The position numbers and the translations under genes are program-made. From Lutimonas vermicola (lineage in GTDB: Bacteria; Bacteroidota; Bacteroidia; Flavobacteriales; Flavobacteriaceae), in the NCBI RefSeq assembly GCF_038433205.1, contig NZ_JBCDNA010000001.1, forward strand, positions 248,001 through 312,000: 64,000 nucleotides of DNA, written 5' to 3'. This document shows positions 51,980 to 59,426 of the stretch, one piece after another (positions within the stretch are counted from its first letter, which is position 1; each line of letters begins with the position of its first letter). Under the pieces are notes generated by a model. The model was not told where the DNA came from. It saw only the letters and a program-made list of their open reading frames with translations, and made no database searches.

Positions 51980-53668
51980 ATGAAGAAATTTAATGATTTT
52001 ATTTGGGAAACCCACGGGATTCATGCGGGTACTGAAAATGATCATGTCAAGCATGGAATTGACAAGTTGGAAGACATAGTCGACAAGGCTATAGCAGAAA
52101 AACACCCGAGTATTACTTTTATCATTCACAGCCCGCGGCTGACCAATTTTCGATATGAAGCCGAAAAGGATACCAACATTAAATTCATTAGGGGAGATCG
52201 GTCTTATATCAATTATCCCAAAAGAATAGCAAATCTCCGCAAAAAATATGAGGGCCGGATCAATATCAAATACGGTGTGGAACTTGAATGGATGGGGGCC
52301 GACCTTGGCCTTCTTTGGAGCAGATCAAAGATATTTCAGGCAGAGGAGGCCGATTTTGTTATTGGCTCTGTTCATTTTGCTCCAGAAGGATTGCCTTATG
52401 ACGGTTCGAAGGAAGAGGCACTGGAACTTTTAAAACAGAGAGGATCACTTGAAGCTTACTGGAATGGTTATATCAATGAAATGATTGAAATGATCGAAAG
52501 TTTTGGGGATATGATTCAGGTTGTAGGCCATATAGACCTTCCTAAATTGAACGTAGAGGTTCCGGATGTACTGCTTCACTTTGAGACCAGTTCTCATCCA
52601 CTGGCCAATAAATTCAGGACTTTATTAGAAATTATAGCCGATAGAGACCTGGCTTTGGATGTGAATATGGCTGGTGATTTTAAGGGAGTAGGGGTGTATC
52701 CATCTCAAAATATTCTGAAAAGGGCCTTTGAGTTGCAGATTCCTGTTGCCCTGGGGACAGATACGCATCACGTGAGGTATTACGGGCATAACTTTAAGGA
52801 AAGTCTGGAATACATCTATAAAGCAGGTTATCAGCAATACGTGAGTTTTTCAAAGCTTATTCCTGAAAAGAGAACAATCTTCGATGACCATGACCTTAAG
52901 GTTAAATACACGATCCTCAATAAGGGAATTGAATTATTAAATCAACGCTTTCATCATGGAAGCAGGAGAATCATTCCTGACTTTTCTTTTGGAGGTTCTT
53001 TTTCTGAATTTATCGACATTTATAAAAATGCTACAGGGATGGGCGATTATAATGCCGTAAGGATCAGGAAGGGAAATAAATCTATTACAGTTTCAAATGA
53101 AACTCCGGTATCAGGGAAAACCAAGGTCAAAGGGCTTTTTTCAAAACATCGTGATCAAGCCGGAGTATTGTCGTCACTTTTCAACTCGCTGGCCTCAGAG
53201 AGAGTCAACGTTGAAACAGCTCGTTTACATTCGAATAATGATGGAACGGCCGTGGCCTTTTTAACGCTTGAAGCAGAAAATGGCAATGTCAAAAATGCCA
53301 TTGATTTTGTTCACGGTACCGACCAGGATACATTCCTGGAACTTACTTATGATCAAAATATAGATCTTCCAAATTTTTATGGGGAGGGAGTTTATTTGTA
53401 TGAAATGGATGGCGTGGAACTGAAAATAGCGCTAAGCCCAAAGATGATCCTGACAAAGCATGAGAATTCCCCGGGAGTTCTGTTGATATTGCTTTCGGCC
53501 CTGGCCTCAAAAAATATCAATATCATCGATATGCGCCTGGGAAAAAGAAACAAAGTAGGTTATTCTGCTTTGGCAATTGACGGTGATTCAAATATAATTA
53601 AAGCGCTTCTTGCAAAACTAGGAGAACAATATTACGAGGCTAATCTTGTCGAATTTCACAGCATGTAG
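51980..53668 (+). CDS. PHP-domain phosphoesterase fused to two ACT domains
   Basis: The 562-residue protein has an N-terminal PHP domain (about 1-300) resembling histidinol-phosphatase HisJ: a His-rich start (WETHGIHAGTENDH), FIIHSPRL, KYGVELEWMG, FVIGSVHFAP, VVGHIDLPKL and GTDTHH (H263, H264). ACT domain 1 (about 380-455, LFSKHRDQAGVLSSLFNSLASERVNVETARL) and ACT domain 2 (about 488-560, ILTKHENSPGVLLILLSALASKNINIIDMRL) follow. The usual HxH metal pair of PHP is changed to HGIH (H12, H15). A single-chain PHP-ACT-ACT suggests a phosphatase under amino-acid control; no his genes are adjacent. AGGAAG precedes the ATG. Substrate unknown. Confidence 0.88.
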   Translation: MKKFNDFIWETHGIHAGTENDHVKHGIDKLEDIVDKAIAEKHPSITFIIHSPRLTNFRYEAEKDTNIKFIRGDRSYINYPKRIANLRKKYEGRINIKYGVELEWMGADLGLLWSRSKIFQAEEADFVIGSVHFAPEGLPYDGSKEEALELLKQRGSLEAYWNGYINEMIEMIESFGDMIQVVGHIDLPKLNVEVPDVLLHFETSSHPLANKFRTLLEIIADRDLALDVNMAGDFKGVGVYPSQNILKRAFELQIPVALGTDTHHVRYYGHNFKESLEYIYKAGYQQYVSFSKLIPEKRTIFDDHDLKVKYTILNKGIELLNQRFHHGSRRIIPDFSFGGSFSEFIDIYKNATGMGDYNAVRIRKGNKSITVSNETPVSGKTKVKGLFSKHRDQAGVLSSLFNSLASERVNVETARLHSNNDGTAVAFLTLEAENGNVKNAIDFVHGTDQDTFLELTYDQNIDLPNFYGEGVYLYEMDGVELKIALSPKMILTKHENSPGVLLILLSALASKNINIIDMRLGKRNKVGYSALAIDGDSNIIKALLAKLGEQYYEANLVEFHSM

Positions 53669-53678
53669 ACATTTCAGT

Positions 53679-54107
53679 TTATTTAGCAAATAGGCTTTCT
53701 ATATTTTTAAAGGCTTTAAATTCGAGAGCGTTTCCCTCAGGATCAAGAAAAAACATGGTGGCTTGTTCGCCGGCTTGACCCTTGAATCGTATATACGGTT
53801 CGATAATAAACTTAATATTCTTGCCTGAAATCATTGTTTTGAATTCATGCCAGACGTCCCAGTCAAGCACTACGCCAAAATGGGGAACAGGAATACTATG
53901 ACCATCCACCGGGTTGTATACTTTTTTGGGAACTTCGTCGGTCACCGGTCTTTGATGTATCACCAGCTGATGCCCAAAAAAATTGAAATCCACCCAATGC
54001 GACGAGCTTCTTCCTTCTTCACATTGCAGGACCTCTCCATAAAATTTCCTGCAAATGGAAAGATTATCAACCGGGATAGCAAGATGGAATGGACTAATTT
54101 TGTTCAT
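53679..54107 (-). CDS. VOC (glyoxalase-like) family protein
   Basis: The 142-residue protein is a vicinal-oxygen-chelate fold: FHLAIPVDNLSICRKFYGEVLQC at the N-terminus, then GHQLVIHQRP, HFGVVLDWDVWHEF, and FFLDPEGNALEFKAF. His (HLAI) and Glu (LEF) positions are compatible with metal binding. Function unassigned. Start chosen as ATG 54107; a longer frame begins at 54140. It converges with the PHP-ACT gene across an 11-base gap. Confidence 0.9.
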   Translation of the reverse strand: MNKISPFHLAIPVDNLSICRKFYGEVLQCEEGRSSSHWVDFNFFGHQLVIHQRPVTDEVPKKVYNPVDGHSIPVPHFGVVLDWDVWHEFKTMISGKNIKFIIEPYIRFKGQAGEQATMFFLDPEGNALEFKAFKNIESLFAK

Positions 54108-54183
54108 AAGTGTATAATTTAGAGTATAAGAGAATTCCAAAAGAATATTTATTCTATGTTATAGATTACTTTCTATAAATATA

Positions 54184-54191
54184 TACATTTG
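54184..54191 (+). promoter_or_regulatory. -7 box (TACATTTG) for the Dabb/M28/DinB/PIG-L run
   Basis: Exact TAnnTTTG match. Predicted start near 54198 and a leader of about 37 nt before the ATG at 54235. Confidence 0.45.
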
Positions 54192-54234
54192 CTAAAATAT
54201 CTTGCTGAGAAATGTATCTTTATTGAAAAAAATC

Positions 54235-54669
54235 ATGAAGGCTGTTACACTGATATGTGGTTTTCTTTGCCTTGTTTGTTTGAATGCCTGCTTTGACAGG
54301 GAAGCAAGCAATACACCTGAGATACCCAAATACCTGAAAACTGAAAAGACTCAAAAATTGAAAAAACTCAGACATATCGTATTGTTAAAATTTAAAGAAA
54401 CGGCAACCCAGGCCGATATTTATAAAGTAGAGCAGGCTTTTGCAGAACTGCCATCACTTATTGAGCAGATCAGGGAATTTGAATGGGGTCTTAACAATTC
54501 TCCCGAAAATTTAAACAAGGGTTATACGCATGGATTTTTACTTACATTTGATAATGAAAAGGACAGGAATCTTTATTTACCGCATCCCGATCATAAAGCT
54601 TTTGGAAAGATTTTGCAACCTATTCTAGATGACGTACTCGTTGTTGATTACTGGACAAACACAAACTAA
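54235..54669 (+). CDS. Dabb (stress-responsive A/B barrel) lipoprotein
   Basis: The 144-residue product has a lipoprotein signal peptide (LVCLNAC, Cys18) and a C-terminal Dabb domain (LRHIVLLKFKETATQADIYKVEQAFAELPSLI; GFLLTFDNEKDRNLYLPHPDHKAF; VVDYW). The Dabb fold is a small dimeric barrel. Frame upstream to 54202 has no support, because the predicted transcription start is at about 54198. It opens a same-strand run of exported or secreted enzymes. Confidence 0.88.
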   Translation: MKAVTLICGFLCLVCLNACFDREASNTPEIPKYLKTEKTQKLKKLRHIVLLKFKETATQADIYKVEQAFAELPSLIEQIREFEWGLNNSPENLNKGYTHGFLLTFDNEKDRNLYLPHPDHKAFGKILQPILDDVLVVDYWTNTN

Positions 54670-54678
54670 ATATATCGT

Positions 54679-56076
54679 ATGAAGCTAAATATTTTATTCA
54701 CTTTTTTACTTATTTCCTGGGTGGTCAATGCGCAGGAGGATGCCAAAATAATTGAAAACATGTACAATACCTCCTTAAGCAACGGCATGAGTTATTCCTG
54801 GCTTGATCACCTTTCTAATGAGATCGGAGGTCGATTGTCCGGATCAGATGGGGCTCGGCGAGCCGTGGAATATACCAAATCTGAATTGGAAAAACTCGGT
54901 TTAGATAAAGTGTGGTTGCAACCTGTCATGGTGCCAAAATGGGTTAGAGGGGCAAAGGAAAGTGGGTATTTTACCACCGGAATGGATCGGCATGAATTGC
55001 ATATCTGTGCTTTGGGAGGATCTGTCGCTACACCCCGGGAAGGGCTCATTGGAGAGGTAATAGAAGTAAAGGGTATTGATGAATTAAAAAGCCTGGGGCC
55101 TGACAAGGTAAAAGGCAAGATTATTTTTTTTAACCGACCCATGGAGCCAACACTTATTGAAACCTTCAGGGCCTATGGGGGATGCGTTGACCAGCGTTAT
55201 TCAGGTGCGATGGAAGCAGGTAAACTTGGAGCGATCGGGGTTGTGGTCAGGTCAATGAATTTGCGGCTTGACAACTATCCTCATACGGGAGCCATGACTT
55301 ATGGTGATCTTCCCGAAAACCTGAGAATTCCTTCAGCTGCCATCAGCACGATCGATGCAGAAGCTTTGAGCATGGCGCTGTCAAATGATGCCTTATTAAA
55401 ACTGAGTTTTAAACAAGACTGCAGGCAATTTGATGATGTTGAATCTTTTAATGTAATCGGTGAGATAAGAGGTTCAGAATTTCCCAATGAATTTATCGTA
55501 GTTGGAGGGCATCTTGACTCCTGGGACATGGGAGATGGATCTCATGATGATGGTGCAGGCGTTGTGCAATCTATGGAGGTACTGAGATTGATGAAATTCC
55601 AGGAGCAAAGACCCAAAAGAAGTATACGTGTGATACTGTTTATGAACGAGGAGAACGGCCTTAGAGGCGGACGAAAATATGCTGAAGAAGCAAAATTCAA
55701 TCGGGAGCAGCATATCCTGGCTTTGGAGAGCGATTCAGGAGGTTTTACACCAAGAGGATTTTCTTTTGACTGTAGCGACGAGGAATTTGATCAGGTCAAA
55801 AGCTGGGAACATCTTTTTAAGCCTTATCTGATCCATTATTTTGAAAAGGGTGGGAGTGGAGCCGATATTGGACCGCTGAAAACCGAGGGAATCGTACTGG
55901 CCGGATTAAGACCTGATTCTCAACGCTATTTTGATTATCACCATACAAGTATTGATACTTTTGACGCAGTGAATAAGCGCGAACTTGAACTGGGTGCCGC
56001 AACAATGGCATCATTGGTATATTTGTTTGATAAATACGGGCTTAAAGACAAGAAAAACATCCCAATAAAAAATTAA
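54679..56076 (+). CDS. Secreted M28-family aminopeptidase/carboxypeptidase
   Basis: The 465-residue protein has a signal peptide (residues 1-19, ending VNAQ) and a PGCP-like M28 peptidase fold. The co-catalytic zinc ligands sit in GGHLDSWDMGDGSHDDGAG, NEENGLRGG, ESDSGGF and YHHTSIDTFDAV. A PA-type insert may lie at about 120-230. It probably trims peptides in the periplasm or outside. It is 9 bases after the Dabb gene and 8 before the DinB-like gene. Confidence 0.92.
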   Translation: MKLNILFTFLLISWVVNAQEDAKIIENMYNTSLSNGMSYSWLDHLSNEIGGRLSGSDGARRAVEYTKSELEKLGLDKVWLQPVMVPKWVRGAKESGYFTTGMDRHELHICALGGSVATPREGLIGEVIEVKGIDELKSLGPDKVKGKIIFFNRPMEPTLIETFRAYGGCVDQRYSGAMEAGKLGAIGVVVRSMNLRLDNYPHTGAMTYGDLPENLRIPSAAISTIDAEALSMALSNDALLKLSFKQDCRQFDDVESFNVIGEIRGSEFPNEFIVVGGHLDSWDMGDGSHDDGAGVVQSMEVLRLMKFQEQRPKRSIRVILFMNEENGLRGGRKYAEEAKFNREQHILALESDSGGFTPRGFSFDCSDEEFDQVKSWEHLFKPYLIHYFEKGGSGADIGPLKTEGIVLAGLRPDSQRYFDYHHTSIDTFDAVNKRELELGAATMASLVYLFDKYGLKDKKNIPIKN

Positions 56077-56084
56077 TATGCCTT

Positions 56085-56675
56085 ATGAAACATCGAATAG
56101 TATTAACTTTGATGATATACATGAATTTATTTATGAGCCAGGCACAAGAACACTACGAAGCATTGCCGTATTTTCAAATTCCAGAGGCACCTGAAGCCTA
56201 TAGCCAGGGGGCTATAGCAGCCAGAATGGTAGACGGGTTGGGGTTTAGGTATTACTGGGCCACTGAAGGCCTTAGCCCGGAAGATTTGGCATTCAGGCCC
56301 TCTCCTGAAGCCAGGACTTCACAAGAAACTATTGACCATATTTTAGGACTTTCCACTGTGATCTTAAATTCAGCGCTGCACAAAACAAATGAAGGCAACG
56401 ATTTTAAAGATTTAAGTTTTTATGAAAAACGCAAGTTAACCCTGAATAATTTAAAAACAGCCGCGGATATCTTCAGGGAGAGTGATGATCTGGCTGAATT
56501 TACAGTAGTATTTAAAGGTAAAAACGGTACCAATACATTTCCTTTCTGGAATCAAATTAACGGACCGATCTCTGATGCCATTTGGCATTGTGGACAAGTA
56601 GTTTCTTTTAGAAGATCTTCAGGGAATCCTTATAATTCGAACGCCAGTGTTTTTATGGGAAGATTGAGGGAATAA
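56085..56675 (+). CDS. Secreted DinB-like protein
   Basis: The 196-residue protein has a signal peptide (about 1-20, ending SQAQ). It matches DinB/DUF664-like four-helix proteins at LGFRYYWATEGLSPEDLAFRPSP, TIDHILGLSTVIL and AIWHCGQVVSFRRSSGNP. The His residues in DHIL and WHCGQ would bind a divalent metal as in DinB thiol transferases. Export is unusual for the family. Function unknown. It belongs to the same run as the M28 gene. Confidence 0.8.
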   Translation: MKHRIVLTLMIYMNLFMSQAQEHYEALPYFQIPEAPEAYSQGAIAARMVDGLGFRYYWATEGLSPEDLAFRPSPEARTSQETIDHILGLSTVILNSALHKTNEGNDFKDLSFYEKRKLTLNNLKTAADIFRESDDLAEFTVVFKGKNGTNTFPFWNQINGPISDAIWHCGQVVSFRRSSGNPYNSNASVFMGRLRE

Positions 56676-56712
56676 TTGAATTGTTTAATAATATTTTGAT
56701 AAATAGAATCAT

Positions 56713-57537
56713 ATGAAAAAGTTGTTGATATGTTTCACTATAGTTCTCGGTTTGCTTTCGGGAAATACGCGAGGACAGCAGTTATCGGACGAATTTGAGA
56801 AAAACAAAAACAAAACCATACTTGCCATTTTTGCGCATCCTGACGATGAGGGCTATGTGACGCCGATTTTTGCCAAATATGCGAAGTTGGGCGTGAATAT
56901 TCAATTAGTTGTTGTTACCGATGGATCAAAAGGTGTAACGGCTCATGCCAATATTGAGGCCGGTGACGCATTGACAAAGGTGAGGAAGCTGGAGACTGAT
57001 TGTGCCGCCAAAACTTTAGGTATTAACCCGCCTGTTTTTCTTGGTTATACAGATGGAACTTTAGCCTCCATGGGAAGCATGGCTACCCTGGATGATAAAA
57101 TTGACAGCTTGTTTGTCAAATTGCGGCCTGATGTCGTAATCACGTTCGGACCAGACGGGGCCTACGGTCATCCGGACCACAGAACCGTGAGCAATTTGGT
57201 TACTGAAGTATATCAAAAGCAGGGTCTGGCATCTTCAAATCAACTGTTATACGTAGGTTTTTCAGCAGAGTCAATAAATCAAATTACCGGGCTAAAAACC
57301 GATACAGGTAAATGGTTTAAAGAGAATATTCATACTACAGACATGAAATATTTAACGTACAGGGTTCCTTACAGTAAAGAAAATTATGAGTTGGCCCGGA
57401 ATTCATTTTATTGTCATGAATCACAGTTTACCAGAGAAGAAATGGATGATTTATGGCTTCTGTTGGGTGCCGAGCGTTACGTCTATTTTCGGCCCTGGAA
57501 TGGATCGGCTAAAATACATGATGACGTATTCGAATAA
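56713..57537 (+). CDS. Secreted PIG-L (LmbE-like) deacetylase
   Basis: The 274-residue protein has a signal peptide (about 1-21, ending TRGQ) and the PIG-L fold. The zinc ligands are in FAHPDDEGYVTP and GPDGAYGHPDHRTV. These enzymes deacetylate N-acetylglucosamine conjugates and related compounds; the substrate is unknown. It is the last gene of the exported run and lies 37 bases after the DinB-like gene. Confidence 0.92.
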   Translation: MKKLLICFTIVLGLLSGNTRGQQLSDEFEKNKNKTILAIFAHPDDEGYVTPIFAKYAKLGVNIQLVVVTDGSKGVTAHANIEAGDALTKVRKLETDCAAKTLGINPPVFLGYTDGTLASMGSMATLDDKIDSLFVKLRPDVVITFGPDGAYGHPDHRTVSNLVTEVYQKQGLASSNQLLYVGFSAESINQITGLKTDTGKWFKENIHTTDMKYLTYRVPYSKENYELARNSFYCHESQFTREEMDDLWLLLGAERYVYFRPWNGSAKIHDDVFE

Positions 57538-57539
57538 GC

Positions 57540-57612
57540 CTGCAGAAATCTCACCTCTCACTTCTCCCTTCTCACCTGTCTGTCGGCAGGCAGGATGGCT
57601 TCTCCCTTCACA
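57540..57612. repeat. Intergenic pyrimidine-rich stretch with imperfect palindrome
   Basis: CTCACCTCTCACTTCTCCC-type sequence is followed by CCTGTCTG (57575-57582) and CAGGCAGG (57587-57594), able to fold into an 8-bp hairpin with one wobble. The base composition differs from the AT-rich surroundings. I recall similar palindromes dispersed in flavobacterial intergenic regions. It lies between two convergent genes. Confidence 0.45.
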
Positions 57613-59307
57613 TTACATTCTGGAATCGATAATATCCATAACAGAGCTTTCAAGCTCCAGTGTCTTTTTATAAATAACCGCGGCTTCGGAAAGGATCTTG
57701 TCGACAAAGGACTTGTCTTTAATATCTTTTGCATTGATTCTAACATTAAAATACGCCCCGATTACTGCAGTTCTTGCACAGAGTACACCTACACCTGCGT
57801 CTGACAATGAATTTGGCAACCCGTCTTTGATCATGGCTTCCATAACCTCTATTGAATCATAGGCGGTTTTCATTACCTGAAAGGGAATTTCTGTAGCGTA
57901 TTTAGTAGCATTTTCAACCGCTTCCATCCGTATCGTTTTTTCTTCAGCAGTACCCTTGGGCAAGCGAAAAGCTTCTATGATCCCATTAAAAGAATTGGTG
58001 TCTTCATCAACAAGATACAGTAGCTTATTTTTATAAGCCTGGCCTTTTACAGCCCATGAGGAGAAAGTTTCCCACTGATCATCCCAGCCTGGTTTATGGG
58101 CCGAAAGGTTCGCAACCATAGTGCCGAGTGAAACTCCCAATGCACCTACGTAAGCGGCAATGGAACCACCACCCGGAGCCATTGATTCACTGGCTGTTTC
58201 TTCGGCCAAACCGGCCGCCGTAAGGTCGATCAATTTAACCTTTTGCTTGTCTTTAAGAAGGTATTCAATTATTTTTTCTTCCGGGTTGAATGGTTTCAAA
58301 TCATCCAAACCCAAAGATTTTACTGCAATTTTAATTTTTTCGCTTTCTGCGATGCCCAACGACCGTTCCTGTTTGATCAAATAATAATCAGCCGCATCCA
58401 GCATGGCCTGCAGAGGAATTAGCCCGATCAGCTCAGATCCGGTAACTCTTAAACCCCTTGCATCGGCAGCTTTGCAGGTGGCGTCAAAGGCTTCATGCAT
58501 CGACGTGATGCTTATATTGGTTAGGTTATAAGAGATTTGAGCAATTCCGTATTCCTCAATATACCATCCAATTCCCTTCACGGCTTTTAGTTTACCCGGA
58601 ATCCTGACAGGCTCCCCATGCTCATCAAGTACTTTTTTACCCGTCGATGGGTTTCCTTCTCTTTTGATCCTGCCGGCTTCTCTGATGTCAAAGGCAATGG
58701 CATTGGCCCTTCTCGTGGAAGTTGTATTGAGATTCACGTTATAGGCTATGAGAAAGTCCCTTGCAGAAATGGCTATGGCACCTGTTTTTGCTACATTTGA
58801 ATTGAAACCTGCCGGCCCGAAATCAGGCTTCCATACAGGATTTGCCAGTTTGTCTTTTAATCCTTCATATTCTCCTGAGCGACAGTTCGCCAGATTTATT
58901 CTTTTTTCTGTTCTGGCTGCTTTTTCATAAAAATAACCTGGAATTCCCAATTCTTTGCCTACCCGTTCACCCAATTGGTGTGCATAAGTGACAGTTTCTT
59001 CCAAACTGATACCCGAAATGGGTACCAAAGGACAAACATCGGTCGCGCCAAAACGCGGATGTTCACCGGAATGTTTTTTCATGTCGATCAATTCTGAGGC
59101 TTCTTTGATCAGCAGAAAGGCAGCCTCGATTACTTTTTCGGGTTCTCCTACAAAAGTGATCACGGTCCTGTTGGTAGCTTTCCCTGGATCTATATCCAGT
59201 AATTTTACGCCCTCGATTGTTTCAACAACCCTTGCAATTCTTTGTATTTTGTCGTTATCTCTTCCCTCGCTAATATTCGGGACACATTCTATGAGTCTTT
59301 TTTCCAT
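57613..59307 (-). CDS. ftcD: Bifunctional glutamate formimidoyltransferase/formimidotetrahydrofolate cyclodeaminase
   Basis: The 564-residue fusion has the formiminotransferase domain (about 1-330; ECVPNISEGRD, HSGEHPRFGATDVCPLVPI, KAVKGIGWYIEEYGIAQISYNLTN) and the cyclodeaminase domain (about 360-564; ESMAPGGGSIAAYVGALGVSLGTMVANLS). In histidine breakdown it transfers the formimino group from formiminoglutamate to tetrahydrofolate, then releases ammonia. hut genes are not in the window. A TAAATTTG box at 59327 predicts a 13-nt leader. Confidence 0.96.
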   Translation of the reverse strand: MEKRLIECVPNISEGRDNDKIQRIARVVETIEGVKLLDIDPGKATNRTVITFVGEPEKVIEAAFLLIKEASELIDMKKHSGEHPRFGATDVCPLVPISGISLEETVTYAHQLGERVGKELGIPGYFYEKAARTEKRINLANCRSGEYEGLKDKLANPVWKPDFGPAGFNSNVAKTGAIAISARDFLIAYNVNLNTTSTRRANAIAFDIREAGRIKREGNPSTGKKVLDEHGEPVRIPGKLKAVKGIGWYIEEYGIAQISYNLTNISITSMHEAFDATCKAADARGLRVTGSELIGLIPLQAMLDAADYYLIKQERSLGIAESEKIKIAVKSLGLDDLKPFNPEEKIIEYLLKDKQKVKLIDLTAAGLAEETASESMAPGGGSIAAYVGALGVSLGTMVANLSAHKPGWDDQWETFSSWAVKGQAYKNKLLYLVDEDTNSFNGIIEAFRLPKGTAEEKTIRMEAVENATKYATEIPFQVMKTAYDSIEVMEAMIKDGLPNSLSDAGVGVLCARTAVIGAYFNVRINAKDIKDKSFVDKILSEAAVIYKKTLELESSVMDIIDSRM

Positions 59308-59326
59308 CCTGCTTGATTTGATTTGC

Positions 59327-59334
59327 CAAATTTA
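59327..59334 (-). promoter_or_regulatory. -7 box (TAAATTTG) for ftcD
   Basis: Exact TAnnTTTG match. Predicted start near 59320, about 13 nt before the ATG at 59307. Confidence 0.5.
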
Positions 59335-59426
59335 GGAATTGCCCCAACATTTTAAGGTTTTTTTTAAAAGAAAAACAAGCGCTGCATAACATAAAGTCAG
59401 GGTCAGTGTAAAAACATGCATATGGC

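Noticed and set aside
57386..57673. Plus-strand frame overlapping the end of the PIG-L gene
   Set aside because: It is a shadow frame that runs through the intergenic palindrome; no conserved motif.
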